A DNA stretch of 64,000 nt from a bacterium Scap17 (lineage in GTDB: Bacteria > Pseudomonadota > Gammaproteobacteria > Pseudomonadales > Halomonadaceae). The DNA is taken from NCBI GenBank assembly GCA_013376735.1, contig VINJ01000001.1, positions 3,658,001 to 3,722,000 on the forward strand. The letters are read 5' to 3'. The position numbers and the translations under genes were made by a program. Position 1 is the first letter of the stretch. Each line of letters begins with the position of its first letter. This document shows positions 27,091 to 36,595 of this stretch, one piece after another. Under the pieces are notes generated by a model. That model was not told where the DNA came from. It searched no databases and was given only the letters and a program-made list of their open reading frames with translations.

Positions 27091-27633
27091 CTAGCCAGGG
27101 GCGTGCAGCGGGTCCGCCAGCGCCTTGATACGGCGACGGATCTCGTTGGTGACCGCCCGAGGACTGCGCCGATCGGTACGCACGATGATATCGGCCGTCT
27201 CGCGGTAGAGCGGGTCACGCAACTCGAACAGCCGCTTGAGCACCCGCCCGGGGTCATCCTGCTGCAACAGCGGACGATTGCGATCACGGCCGGCTCGCTT
27301 GAGCTGCTGCTCGACCGGCGCGTAGAGATACACGACGGTGCCGCGTTCGCGCAGTACGCGCCGATTGGCCTCCGCCATGATCGCGCCACCACCGGTGGCC
27401 ATCACGACTTCCCTGAGCGAGGTCAGCTCATCGATGACAGCCTGCTCACGCTCACGAAAGCCGGACTCGCCCTCGACGTCGAAAATCCACGGAATGCTAG
27501 CTCCGCAGCGGTCTTCAATCACATGGTCGCTATCGCGAAATTCACGATGCAAGTCGGCCGCCAGCAGGCGGCCGATAGTGCTCTTGCCGGCCCCCATGGG
27601 GCCGACAAGGAATACGTTGGGAATCACATGCAT
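27091..27633 (-). CDS. aroK: Shikimate kinase
   Basis: Phosphorylates shikimate with ATP. The 180-residue protein has Walker [10 protein letters not shown] at residues 11-19, the [11 protein letters not shown] shikimate-binding Asp motif, FRERE, GGGAIM, and the lid region [10 protein letters not shown]. Its ATG overlaps the last base of the pilQ stop (TGATG), showing translational coupling. The order pilQ-aroK-aroB is conserved in Pseudomonas and enterics. Confidence 0.97.
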   Translation of the reverse strand: MHVIPNVFLVGPMGAGKSTIGRLLAADLHREFRDSDHVIEDRCGASIPWIFDVEGESGFREREQAVIDELTSLREVVMATGGGAIMAEANRRVLRERGTVVYLYAPVEQQLKRAGRDRNRPLLQQDDPGRVLKRLFELRDPLYRETADIIVRTDRRSPRAVTNEIRRRIKALADPLHAPG

Positions 27634-29690
27634 CAGCGCACCGCCAGGCCGTCCTCGATGATCTTCGGGGTAATGAATACCAGCAATTCTACCTTCTCGT
27701 TGGACTCTTCGGTATAGCGGAACAGATTCCCGATCACCGGCAGGTCTCCGAGGAAGGGCGTCTTGAAGACGCTGCGAATCTGCTCGGAGGTCAGAATGCC
27801 ACCCAGCACCACGGTTTCGCCATCATTGACCAGCACCTGCGTCTCGATTTCATTGGTATCGATGGCCGGTTCGCCATTGAAGCTGTCATCGGAGACATCG
27901 TCATTGTTGATCAACAGATCCATGATGATGCGGTTATCAGGCGTGATCTGCGGCGTCACTTCCAATGCCAGCACCGCTTCCTTGAACTCGATGTTGGTCG
28001 CGCCGCTGGAGGTCGCCTCCTCGTAGGGAATTTCCTGACCCTGCTTGATGACGGCCTTCTTCTGGTTGGCGGTGATGATCTTGGGCTGGGAGATGGTCTG
28101 GCTCTTGCCTTCGCTTTCCAGCGCCGAGAGTTCCAGGTCCAGCAGGATATCGCCGGACAGGTAACCGAAGCTGAAGGTGCTTCCCGGACTGCTATCATCC
28201 CCCAGATCTACGCTTAGACCACCGTTGCTGGTCGTACCGGTAGACGCGCCTTCCAGGCCGAACTTGCCGTTGCTGCTGTTGGAAAGCCCCCAATTGACAC
28301 CAATCTCGCTGGAGACGCTGCTGCGCGCAATGACGATGCGCGCTTCGATCTGCACCTGACGCACCGGGATATCGAGGTATTCCAGCGTGCCGCGAATGGA
28401 CTCGAGCGTGTCGCGGGTGTCCTGGATCAGCATGGTATTGGTGCGCTCATCGACCATCACGCGGCCCCGCTCGGACAGCAGACCGATACCGCCTTCACCG
28501 CGCAGCAACGCCGCCAGGTCCGCCGCCTTGGCATAACGCACCTGGATGTATTCGGTGGTCATCGGCGCCAGTTCCTTGACCTGCTGATTCGCCTCGAGCT
28601 CCTTGCGCTCGAGTGCCGCCAGCTCTTCGGCCGGTGCGACCATCAGCACGTTGCCCATGCGACGACTGGCCAGACCGTTGGACTTGAGCACCAGATCCAG
28701 CGCCTGATCCCAAGGCACTTCCTTCAGGTTCAGGGTCACGTTGCCGGTGACGTTGTCACTGGCGACCAGATTGAGCCCCGTAAAGTCAGCGATGATCTGC
28801 AGCACGGAGCGCACTTCGATGTTCTGGAAGTTGAGCGAGATCTTCTTGCCGGTGTAGGGGAACTTGTCCTTGATGCGCTCCGCCTGCTCTTCACGCGTCA
28901 GCGGTTTGACCTCGAGCACCAGCTCGTTGCCTGCCTGGGTGGCCAGCTGGGTGTAGTAGCCACTGGCGTCCACCACCATACGCACACCATCACGGGTACG
29001 CTGCGGATCGATACGGGTCACCGGCGTGGCGAAATCGCCGACATCCAGCACCTGATTCATCTCCGGCGGCAGCTTCACGCCCTTGATGTCGACATAGATC
29101 TTGCGTCCGCGCTCGGTGACACGTGACTCGACATTGGAGCGATTGAAGTTGATCACGACGCGGCCTTCACCATCCGTGCCACGTCGGAAATCGATACCAC
29201 TGACGGCCGGCTCGCTTGCCACTTCCAGGGCACGGTTGTCCGGCGGTACGCTGGCGGCGTTCGCCTGAGAGGCAGTCGCAGGCTGAGCGCCCGGCGCACC
29301 GCCCTGCTCGCCGACGATGACGTAGAGGCTGTTGCCCTCGGTGCGCGTGACGTACGGCTTGGACTGGTTGAGCTTCATGACCAGGCGCGTGCGCGAGCCA
29401 GCCTCCAGCGCCACCAGCTCGTCCACGCCGCTGAGCCCCAGATCGAAGCGACGCTTGTCGAGCTGGCTGCTGGTATCCAGGAGGTCGATGGTGATGCGCG
29501 GCGGCGTCTCGATACGGTAGCCCTTGACCTCCGGCACTCCACCGACGAAGTCGAGCTTGAGCTCCATACGGTCGCCCCCGAGGGCGGTGAAGTTGAGGTC
29601 CTGCAGCGATGACGCGGCCATCGCCACATTTGCCATCAGACTTCCGACTGCCGCCAGCCCCAGCAGACTCATTCGTTGCAATCGCGTCAT
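27633..29690 (-). CDS. pilQ: Type IV pilus secretin PilQ
   Basis: Outer-membrane ring through which type IV pili pass. The 685-residue protein has a signal peptide with cleavage predicted after residue 25 (AMA|AS). One AMIN domain (about 30-130, peptidoglycan-binding type) and a second AMIN-like stretch follow. Next are the STN/N0 domain ([21 protein letters not shown]) and N1 ([18 protein letters not shown]), then the secretin core with [15 protein letters not shown] ending [18 protein letters not shown] and [14 protein letters not shown] lies upstream of the start. A 152-bp gap separates it from pilP, longer than usual, and holds a candidate promoter. Confidence 0.96.
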   Translation of the reverse strand: MTRLQRMSLLGLAAVGSLMANVAMAASSLQDLNFTALGGDRMELKLDFVGGVPEVKGYRIETPPRITIDLLDTSSQLDKRRFDLGLSGVDELVALEAGSRTRLVMKLNQSKPYVTRTEGNSLYVIVGEQGGAPGAQPATASQANAASVPPDNRALEVASEPAVSGIDFRRGTDGEGRVVINFNRSNVESRVTERGRKIYVDIKGVKLPPEMNQVLDVGDFATPVTRIDPQRTRDGVRMVVDASGYYTQLATQAGNELVLEVKPLTREEQAERIKDKFPYTGKKISLNFQNIEVRSVLQIIADFTGLNLVASDNVTGNVTLNLKEVPWDQALDLVLKSNGLASRRMGNVLMVAPAEELAALERKELEANQQVKELAPMTTEYIQVRYAKAADLAALLRGEGGIGLLSERGRVMVDERTNTMLIQDTRDTLESIRGTLEYLDIPVRQVQIEARIVIARSSVSSEIGVNWGLSNSSNGKFGLEGASTGTTSNGGLSVDLGDDSSPGSTFSFGYLSGDILLDLELSALESEGKSQTISQPKIITANQKKAVIKQGQEIPYEEATSSGATNIEFKEAVLALEVTPQITPDNRIIMDLLINNDDVSDDSFNGEPAIDTNEIETQVLVNDGETVVLGGILTSEQIRSVFKTPFLGDLPVIGNLFRYTEESNEKVELLVFITPKIIEDGLAVR

Positions 29691-29752
29691 GTTCCCTAGT
29701 CCCCTGTCTCGCCGTGGCTCCGTTCAACCGTCGGGCTGATCGCGCCTTATTC

Positions 29753-29782
29753 TTATCGAAGCGTTATGGTGTCGGTCGTCAA
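29753..29782 (-). promoter_or_regulatory. Candidate internal promoter ahead of pilQ
   Basis: On the minus strand TTGACG (29782-29777), 18 bases, then CGATAA (29758-29753) resembles a sigma70 promoter in the 152-bp gap between pilP and pilQ. It would allow extra expression of pilQ-aroK-aroB. Support is by motif only. Confidence 0.35.
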
Positions 29783-29842
29783 CTCTTGCAGGTCGACCGT
29801 TCGTCTTCCGTGACAATATGGCTACTGCCAACGCCAGTGATC

Positions 29843-30394
29843 TCAACCACCTGTCGACACGGGCTCTTTCAGCGCCATGGCGCGAGACCGCTCTATCCAA
29901 CCGCCCTGACCATTGGGTACGATTTCCACCATATCGATCTGCGTATCACCGATACGGGTGATCCTGCCGAAGTTGCTGCCCATATGGTTGCCGACCCGCA
30001 CACGCTGGACTTCCTGCTCCGGCGTCAGAATCAATGCCGAGCGCGCGCCATCGACATCCAGCGTCCCGACCATGCTGAGCTGTTCCATCGGCCAGGCTTC
30101 CAGTGGTTCACGAGGGCGATCGAGGTCCGGTCGCACACCGTTGTCGACGGCCGTCAGCTCCTCTTCGGGCTCCGGCAGGCGTGACTGGAAAGGACTGCGT
30201 GCATCCGCCATGTCATAGGTGACGGGATGATACTCGGGTTGCGGCGGCAACTCCTGCACCTTACCAGAAGGACGCCCTCTCAATGACTCGAGCTCCCCTT
30301 CCAGCGCGCCCAGCTGCGGGTCTCCACAACCCGCCAGCAGAGTGACCAGCAACACAGTTCCCATCACGGTATTTCGACGTGTCATCAGGCTCAT
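29843..30394 (-). CDS. pilP: Type IV pilus lipoprotein PilP
   Basis: Inner-membrane lipoprotein linking the PilMNO platform to PilQ. The 183-residue protein has a lipobox LLAGC with Cys23. A Pro-rich linker follows, then the beta-sandwich PilP domain (LSMVGTLDVDGARSALILTP, VRVGNHMGSNFGRITRIGDTQI, GWIERSRAMALKE). Its start overlaps the pilO stop (ATGA), typical of the tight pilM-N-O-P operon. Confidence 0.95.
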   Translation of the reverse strand: MSLMTRRNTVMGTVLLVTLLAGCGDPQLGALEGELESLRGRPSGKVQELPPQPEYHPVTYDMADARSPFQSRLPEPEEELTAVDNGVRPDLDRPREPLEAWPMEQLSMVGTLDVDGARSALILTPEQEVQRVRVGNHMGSNFGRITRIGDTQIDMVEIVPNGQGGWIERSRAMALKEPVSTGG

Positions 30395-31023
30395 TGCTTG
30401 CCTCCTGATGTTGCCGGGGTCTGACGATAATTGTAGGTCTTGGCCAGCAGCGACAGCTCGAGGTCATCGCTGTTGGCGACCGGCGTCAGCACGAAATCAT
30501 GCAGCGTCACGATGCGTGAAAGCCCCGCGACACCGGAAATGAAGGCGGCGATACGATGATAGTCGCCGCGCACCTTGATATCGAAAGGTTGCTCGACGTA
30601 GAAGTTGCGATTCTCCGCCGGCTTCAGACGGATGTACTCGACCGCCAGCTGGTTGTTGATCGCCGTCTCGCTGATGTCATCCAGCAGCGCCGGGACTTCC
30701 GCGTCGGTGGGCAGCATTTCCAGCAGCTGCCCCATGCGAGACTCCAGCTCCACCATCTGCTCGCGCATGGCCGGCAGGTTGGCGGCCTTGAACGCCTTGC
30801 TCTCGAACTGCTGGAGCAACTGACTTTCCTGGGCACGCAGACGCTCGAGGTCATCCGCCTTGGGCGCCGCAAGAAACCAATGGGACGCCCAGAACAGGGC
30901 GCCCAGCACGATGAGCGCCAGCACGGCCTGCAGCGTGACCGGCCAGATGCCGGCTTCCTTCAGATCAAGATCACGAAAATCCGTCGACTTGAGGCGGCGG
31001 ATTTCAGCATCGATGAAACTCAT
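30391..31023 (-). CDS. pilO: Type IV pilus assembly protein PilO
   Basis: Bitopic inner-membrane protein that pairs with PilN to form the alignment complex. The 210-residue protein has a cytoplasmic N-terminus, a membrane helix at about residues 27-50, a coiled coil (about 55-100, LERLRAQESQLLQQFESKA) and a ferredoxin-like periplasmic domain with the conserved RPFDIKVRGDYHRIAAFISGV-like stretch. It overlaps pilN upstream and pilP downstream by four bases each. Confidence 0.95.
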   Translation of the reverse strand: MSFIDAEIRRLKSTDFRDLDLKEAGIWPVTLQAVLALIVLGALFWASHWFLAAPKADDLERLRAQESQLLQQFESKAFKAANLPAMREQMVELESRMGQLLEMLPTDAEVPALLDDISETAINNQLAVEYIRLKPAENRNFYVEQPFDIKVRGDYHRIAAFISGVAGLSRIVTLHDFVLTPVANSDDLELSLLAKTYNYRQTPATSGGKQ

Positions 31024-31610
31024 CGCCGACCTCCTTTCTTGTCATTTTCCGCATCGGAAGCGTTCAGCGCCGCCCCCATCGGGCGCTCCGGAATCATGAT
31101 ATTGAAGCTACGCTGACCGTCGTCATTGCTCTGCACATCGGAAAGCGTCGGGGTGCCGAAGGAATCCGACAGGGCAATGGCGCGCATCAGGCCGGAGACC
31201 TGACGCGTGCTTTCCGCCGTGCCATTCGCCTTGAGCTGGCGCCCGCTACGACTGATGCTCTGATACCAGGCACCGTCCACCAGAGACGTCACCAGCTGAT
31301 TGAAGATCCGAACCGTTTCCGGACGCGAGAACTGCAGACTGCGGATCAGCTCTATCTGGTCGAGCATCTGGGTGCGGCGTGCCTCGATGTCCTCGACTTC
31401 CTTGATATCACGATTGAGGCGGGCCATTTCCTTCTCGATGAAGGCATGGCGCTGCTGCTGCGCCTCGAGCTGACTCTGGTAATACTCACTCATGCCATAG
31501 CCGCCACCGATGCCGACGACAGCCGCCAGCGCCAGTATGCCCATGAAGCGCTTGCTGCGCTTCTCACGCCGATCTTCACGCCAGGAAAGCAGGTTGATCT
31601 CGATGGTCAT
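31020..31610 (-). CDS. pilN: Type IV pilus assembly protein PilN
   Basis: Partner of PilO; its short N-terminal tail binds PilM in the cytoplasm. The 196-residue protein starts with the conserved MTIEINLLSWREDRREKRSK, the INLLPWR-type PilM-binding motif. It then has a membrane helix (about 22-41), a coiled coil and a periplasmic domain. Four-base overlaps with pilM and pilO indicate coupled translation. Confidence 0.95.
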   Translation of the reverse strand: MTIEINLLSWREDRREKRSKRFMGILALAAVVGIGGGYGMSEYYQSQLEAQQQRHAFIEKEMARLNRDIKEVEDIEARRTQMLDQIELIRSLQFSRPETVRIFNQLVTSLVDGAWYQSISRSGRQLKANGTAESTRQVSGLMRAIALSDSFGTPTLSDVQSNDDGQRSFNIMIPERPMGAALNASDAENDKKGGRR

Positions 31611-32671
31611 GAGCGCTTCCTCATCGCAAGACCGCAGGCCGTGAGCATCGCCGGGGCATCGCCCGCCAGCGCCTGGATGTCGACGCGCGGATTGACGCTC
31701 ATGTGAGTGAATGGGTTGGCCATGATCACTTCAAGCCCGGTGTGCTCCGCCAGGCCTTCACGCAGCCCGGCGATGGCGGCCGTACCGCCCCCGAGCAGGA
31801 TGCGCTGAACCTCGCGGCGCTTGCCAGCGGTGTAATAGAGCTGCAGTGAGCGTGCGATCTGCTGGATGAGCGTCTCGCGGAACGGACCCAGCACTTCGCT
31901 GTCATAGGTATCCGGCAGGCCGCCCCGCTTCTTGGCCAGACCCGCCTCATCATTGGAGAGATCGAAGCGATTCATGATCTCGTCCGTCAGCTGACGCCCC
32001 CCGAAGACGGCGTCGCGACTGTAGACGATGCGGCCATTCTGGATGACGTGGAAGGCGGTCATCGTCGCGCCGATATCGACGACGGCAACGCACTCTTCGT
32101 TGTCGTAGGTCGGCGGCAACTGATGACGCAGCTCGCCGAAGGCGCGCTCAAGGGAGAAGGTCTCGACATCGACGGCAGCCGGCTCGAGGCCGGCCTGGGA
32201 GAGTGCCGAGGTCAGCTGATCGACATCCAGGCTGCGACACGCCACCAGCAGCAGATCCTGCTGATCGGGATTGCGCGGATTGACGCCCAGATGCTGGAAG
32301 TCGAACGCGACATCGTTCAGCGGAAAGGGAAAGTGCTTCTCGGACTCGAGCGCGATGCGCTGCTCGATCTCATCATCGGCGAGGTTGGCCGGGAAGCTCA
32401 GTGTCTTGGTGATGGCAGCACTCGCGGGAACCGCGACCACGGCCCGCTTCGAGCGCGGCTGTGCCTGCTCGACCGCGCGCTTGATGGCGAGCACCACTTC
32501 GTCCATGTCCCGTATCCGTCGCTCCACGACTGCGCCTTCCTTGAGTGGACGCACCGCATAGCTATCGATCTGGTATCGATTTCCTTGCCTGGACAGCTCC
32601 AGGAGCTTCACCGTGGCCGACGTGATATCGACCCCGATGAGTCCCTTGCCGGCGGATTTGAGTCCCAGCAA
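31607..32671 (-). CDS. pilM: Type IV pilus assembly ATPase-like protein PilM
   Basis: Actin-like cytoplasmic protein that binds PilN. Visible features are GLIGVDITSATVKLLELSR (phosphate-1 motif), VVDIGATMTAFHVI, and GGGTAAIAGLREGLAEHTGLEV. An ATG-started frame reaches 32794, but the family begins MLGL-(F)KK. A TTG at 32671 reads (M)LGLKSAGKGLIGVD, has AGGGGAA eight bases before it, and gives 354 residues, the length of Pseudomonas PilM. The unusual TTG start is therefore preferred. First gene of pilMNOPQ-aroKB; divergent from ponA. Confidence 0.93.
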   Translation of the reverse strand: MLGLKSAGKGLIGVDITSATVKLLELSRQGNRYQIDSYAVRPLKEGAVVERRIRDMDEVVLAIKRAVEQAQPRSKRAVVAVPASAAITKTLSFPANLADDEIEQRIALESEKHFPFPLNDVAFDFQHLGVNPRNPDQQDLLLVACRSLDVDQLTSALSQAGLEPAAVDVETFSLERAFGELRHQLPPTYDNEECVAVVDIGATMTAFHVIQNGRIVYSRDAVFGGRQLTDEIMNRFDLSNDEAGLAKKRGGLPDTYDSEVLGPFRETLIQQIARSLQLYYTAGKRREVQRILLGGGTAAIAGLREGLAEHTGLEVIMANPFTHMSVNPRVDIQALAGDAPAMLTACGLAMRKRS

Positions 32672-32919
32672 TTGGCGTTCCCCTGCTCTGATGACGATCT
32701 TGCCAGACTGGCTGGCCGCCGGTTCCCTGACGACGTTGCCGCGACACCCTCTATCATTCCAGGATGTTACATTATGTTTCCCAGAATAACACAACAGGCG
32801 CGCAAGTCAGGGTTCAACGCTGGCCGCACCTGAACCCGCTACTTATAATGCCCCAGCAATGGAATTGCCAATCACCGCGCAGCCACTCGCTCTTCTTACC
32901 CACGGACCCTGTCTTGCCC

Positions 32920-35436
32920 ATGAAGCTATTGAGACGACTATTTTCGCCAGTGTTCTGGCTGCTGCTATCACTATGTGCCGCGGGACTTCTGGCCATCGTT
33001 GGCGCTTCGCTGTACTTCTCGCCGGGCCTGCCCGACGTCCATCAGCTTCAGGACACCAAGCTGCAGACGCCGCTGCGCATCTATACCCGCGATGGCAAGC
33101 TGATCGGCGAATACGGTGACCAGCGCCGCATCCCGGTCACCTACGACGAGATTCCCGAGACCTTCGTCGACGCCCTCCTCGCCGCCGAGGACAGCAACTT
33201 CTTCTCCCACCCGGGCATCGACCCCAAGGGGCTGGCGCGCGCGGCCGTGCAACTGGCCTCCAGCGGCAGCATCCAGTCCGGTGGCAGTACCATCACCATG
33301 CAGGTGGCGCGCAACTATCTGCTGACGCTGGACCAGACGTTCACGCGCAAGATTCGCGAGATTCTGCTGTCGCTGCAGATGGAAGAGATCCTCTCCAAGC
33401 AGGAGATCATGGAGCTCTACGTCAACAAGATCTTCCTGGGCCATCGCGCCTACGGGATCGCCGCCGCTGCGCGCACCTACTACGACAAGTCCCTGGATGA
33501 ACTGACACTGGCAGAGCAGGCCATGCTGGCCGGCCTGCCCAAGGCGCCGTCGAGCTTCAACCCGCTGACCAATCCGCAGCGCGCACTGATCCGTCGCAAC
33601 TGGATCCTGCTGCGCATGAAGGAGCTGGGTTACATCGAGCCGCAGGCCTATGACGAAGCCGTCAAGGCGCCGATCACCGCGGCACGCCACTCCTCCAGAC
33701 CGGAGGTGCAGGCACCCTACGTCGCGGAAATGGCGCGCAGCTTCGCCGTCGACCGCTTCGGCGACAAGGCCTACACCGACAACGTCCGCATCACCACGAC
33801 GCTGGACAGCTCGCTGCAGCCAATGGCACGTGATGCGCTGATCAAGGGGCTGATCGCCTACGATACCCGCCACGGTTGGCGCGGGGTCGAGGAATCCGAC
33901 ATCGCAGCCTCCCTGGCGGAAGCCCAGGACCAGACCGATCAGGCCGGCCTCGAGGAAGAACTCTCCAAGTCGCCGGAAGTACTGGAAACCGCCAGGCAGG
34001 CAGCCCAAAAGAGCGAGAAGCGCATCGCCGGCATCGACCGAGATGTCTCGAACTGGCTGAAAGTGCTCGACCGTACCCCGGATTACGGCCCGCTGAAGGC
34101 CGCCATCGTAGTGGAAAGCACCGGCAAGCAGATGAAGGTACTGCTGGCCGACGCCACAGCCGTGACCCTCGACTGGGACGGTCTGAAGTGGGCGCGTGAG
34201 TACAAGAGTGCCAAATGGCGTGGCGGCGTGCCGGGCTCGGCCGCCGAGATCGCCAATGCCGGTGATCTGGTACGCGTGATCAAGCAGGACGACGGCTACC
34301 GTCTGGGCCAGCTGCCGGACGCGCAATCCGCCATCGTCTCACTGGACCCGGAAAGTGGCGCCATCCTCGCCCTGCAAGGTGGCTTCAGCTATTCCGCCAG
34401 CAAGTTCAACCGCGCCATCCAGGCACGCCGCCAGGCAGGCTCGATCTTCAAGCCGTTCGTCTATCTGTCCGGGCTCGAGCAGGCCGGCATGTCACCGGCG
34501 ACCATCATCAACAACGCCCCCGTCGTGCTTCAGGATGGCGGCAAGGTGTGGCGTCCGGAAAACGCCGGCGGCAAGTTCACCGGCCCGACCCGCATCCGCG
34601 TTGGCCTGTATCGCTCGCTGAACCTGGTCTCCGTGCGTCTGCTGCAGACGGTCGGCCTCGACAAGACCCTCGACTTCCTGGTCAAGCTGGGCTTCCAGCG
34701 TGACGAGCTGCCCAATGGCCTGTCACTGGCCCTGGGCAGCGCCTCGCTGACCCCGCTGGAGATGGCACGCGGTTACGCCGTGCTCTCCAATGGTGGTTTC
34801 CGTGTCGAGCCCTGGTACATCGATACCATCACGCGCGGCAATGACGAGATCGACTACGAGGCACATCCGGCGGTCGCCTGCGCCAACTGTGCACCGGGCA
34901 TGGTCACCGTCAATCGTGACGGTCGCCAGTACCCGCTGGCCGAGCGTGTCGCCTCCCCCGAAGCCATGTACCTGATCCGTGACATGATGCAGGATGTCAT
35001 CAAGCGCGGTACTGGCCGTGGCGCGCTGGCGCTGGGTCGCGATGATCTGGCTGGCAAGACCGGCACCACCAACGATCAGCGCGATGCCTGGTTCTCCGGC
35101 TTCAACAGCAAGCTGGTGGCCACTGTCTGGGTCGGCAAGGACTCCAACGACACCCTGGCCGAGTATGGCGCCCAGGCTGCCCTGCCCATCTGGGTCGACT
35201 ACATGCGCGGCGCCCTCAAGGGCATGCCGTCCTCCACCATGGAGCGTCCGGACAACATCGTGACGGCGACCATCGACCCGGACTCTGGCAAGCGCCTGCG
35301 CAGCGGCCAGTCCGGCGGCATCAGTGAGCTGTTCCGCAAGGATAATCTGCCGCCCTACAAGGAACGCACCATCCGCAAGGAACTGGAGCAGGAAAGCGGT
35401 TCGGAAGGCACCGGAACTTTCGAGGCCATCTTCTGA
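32920..35436 (+). CDS. ponA: Penicillin-binding protein 1A (bifunctional glycosyltransferase/transpeptidase)
   Basis: Polymerises and crosslinks peptidoglycan. The 838-residue protein has a membrane anchor (about 9-33). The glycosyltransferase domain has catalytic E90 in LLAAEDSNFFSHPGID, plus GGSTITMQVARN and LFLGHRAYGIAAA-type motifs. An inserted OB-like domain follows, then the transpeptidase domain with S508-I-F-K, S566-L-N and K713-T-G. The frame opens 52 codons earlier, but MKLLRRLF at 32920 is the normal short cytoplasmic tail. The stretch after about residue 320 (SLAEAQDQTDQAGLEEELSK) is a helical insertion typical of the family. It is divergent from pilM, as in Pseudomonas. Confidence 0.97.
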   Translation: MKLLRRLFSPVFWLLLSLCAAGLLAIVGASLYFSPGLPDVHQLQDTKLQTPLRIYTRDGKLIGEYGDQRRIPVTYDEIPETFVDALLAAEDSNFFSHPGIDPKGLARAAVQLASSGSIQSGGSTITMQVARNYLLTLDQTFTRKIREILLSLQMEEILSKQEIMELYVNKIFLGHRAYGIAAAARTYYDKSLDELTLAEQAMLAGLPKAPSSFNPLTNPQRALIRRNWILLRMKELGYIEPQAYDEAVKAPITAARHSSRPEVQAPYVAEMARSFAVDRFGDKAYTDNVRITTTLDSSLQPMARDALIKGLIAYDTRHGWRGVEESDIAASLAEAQDQTDQAGLEEELSKSPEVLETARQAAQKSEKRIAGIDRDVSNWLKVLDRTPDYGPLKAAIVVESTGKQMKVLLADATAVTLDWDGLKWAREYKSAKWRGGVPGSAAEIANAGDLVRVIKQDDGYRLGQLPDAQSAIVSLDPESGAILALQGGFSYSASKFNRAIQARRQAGSIFKPFVYLSGLEQAGMSPATIINNAPVVLQDGGKVWRPENAGGKFTGPTRIRVGLYRSLNLVSVRLLQTVGLDKTLDFLVKLGFQRDELPNGLSLALGSASLTPLEMARGYAVLSNGGFRVEPWYIDTITRGNDEIDYEAHPAVACANCAPGMVTVNRDGRQYPLAERVASPEAMYLIRDMMQDVIKRGTGRGALALGRDDLAGKTGTTNDQRDAWFSGFNSKLVATVWVGKDSNDTLAEYGAQAALPIWVDYMRGALKGMPSSTMERPDNIVTATIDPDSGKRLRSGQSGGISELFRKDNLPPYKERTIRKELEQESGSEGTGTFEAIF

Positions 35437-35488
35437 TCTGATCTCCAGCCCTCGCCCGCCAACCTAATCGGCAGGGGGAGAGCCCAAG

Positions 35489-35513
35489 GAAGAGCGGCCG
35501 CTGGTCGCTCTTC
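35489..35513 (+). terminator. Hairpin downstream of ponA
   Basis: GAAGAGCG pairs with CGCTCTTC around a 9-base loop, 50 bp after the ponA stop. There is no long U-run, so termination is tentative. Confidence 0.45.
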
Positions 35514-35660
35514 TGCCATCTGAGCATTCAAAAGGCTCCCCCGTGTCGCGCCCCACTGGTAGCGTGCGGATGATGCGCCAGGCCGCCTCGCTCAGCACGC
35601 GTCATCTCACAAGTCACATTCCCGATGATGATGTCATGCCACAACCATGCCGGAGTTCGC

Positions 35661-36422
35661 ATGCTTCACCCACTGCCCACACTGCGCAGGACCGCGTTTC
35701 TGTGCCTGGCCCTGCTTCCCCTCGACACGGCTGTCGCAGACGACCTCTTCTATGCACCGCCACCCGCCAGCGAGGACTCTGAGCCCTTCAGCGGCCAGGC
35801 CGAGCTGGGCTTCACCAAGCTGTCGGGCAACTCGAACAGCGAGACCCTGCTGGGCAAGACAAGCCTGTCCTGGCACCTGAAGCCCTGGACTCACACCTTC
35901 CGAGTGGAGGCCAAGCGCGTCTCCAGCAGCGGCGAGACCACGACCGACAAATACCTGGTCGGCCAGCGCGAGCGCTACGACCTCAGCGACGACCACTACG
36001 CCTTCGGCCTACTGCGCTGGGAGAAGGAGCGCTTCTCCGGCTACAACCACCAGGTCACCTCCATCGTCGGTCAAGGCGTCACACTGCTGGATGGCCCCGA
36101 ACACAACCTATCCCTCGAGGCCGGGCCGGGCTATCGTTTCGATGACATCACGGCGGGGGATCACGAGAACTACCTGCTGGGCTATGGCGCCATGGACTAT
36201 CGCTGGCAGCTGTCCGACACCTCCAAGTTCGAGCAGCAGTTCTCGGCGGAGGCCACGCGCGAGAACGTGATCAGTCGCAGCTATACCGCGCTGACGGTCG
36301 CCATCAATGCAAGCCTCGCCCTCAAGCTCTCACATGAGATCGAGAACAACACCAACCCGCCCGATGAATCGGACGCCAACACCGATACCACCACGGCGGC
36401 CTCCATCCTCTACAGCTTCTGA
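35661..36422 (+). CDS. DUF481 family outer-membrane protein
   Basis: The predicted product is 253 residues with an N-terminal signal peptide (about 1-27, ending TAVADD). It is followed by alternating beta strands typical of DUF481 (YdiY-like, salt-induced) barrels: GQAELGFTKLSGNSNSETL, WTHTFRVEAKRV, NYLLGYGAMDYRWQLSD, SRSYTALTVAINASLALKLS and a C-terminal TAASILYSF ending in Phe, the outer-membrane sorting signal. The ATG at 35661 follows CCGGAG by six bases; twelve further upstream codons lack support. Its function is unknown; the family is linked to outer-membrane stress but no ligand is established. It shares a bidirectional terminator with maeB. Confidence 0.85.
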   Translation: MLHPLPTLRRTAFLCLALLPLDTAVADDLFYAPPPASEDSEPFSGQAELGFTKLSGNSNSETLLGKTSLSWHLKPWTHTFRVEAKRVSSSGETTTDKYLVGQRERYDLSDDHYAFGLLRWEKERFSGYNHQVTSIVGQGVTLLDGPEHNLSLEAGPGYRFDDITAGDHENYLLGYGAMDYRWQLSDTSKFEQQFSAEATRENVISRSYTALTVAINASLALKLSHEIENNTNPPDESDANTDTTTAASILYSF

Positions 36423-36506
36423 GCAAAGCCTACCCTCGCCTAGGCACAAACCATGCCTGCCGGTGGCTCATGCCCGCAATGCATGACGGAAAGCAGCCAC
36501 CAACAA

Positions 36507-36543
36507 AAAGCCCTCCCCGGAGGCTCCGGCGAGGGCTTTTTCA
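36507..36543. terminator. Bidirectional terminator between the DUF481 gene and maeB
   Basis: AAAAAGCCCTC pairs perfectly with GAGGGCTTTTT around a 15-base loop that itself can pair (CCGGAG/CTCCGG). It serves both convergent genes. Confidence 0.9.
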
Positions 36544-36595
36544 TATCTTGCATCACCTTGGCGACGCTACCAACCGGCCATCAGGCCGTAGGCAC

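Noticed and set aside
32672..32794. N-terminal extension of PilM from an upstream ATG
   Set aside because: The extension lies in the divergent promoter region shared with ponA and lacks similarity to the family N-terminus.
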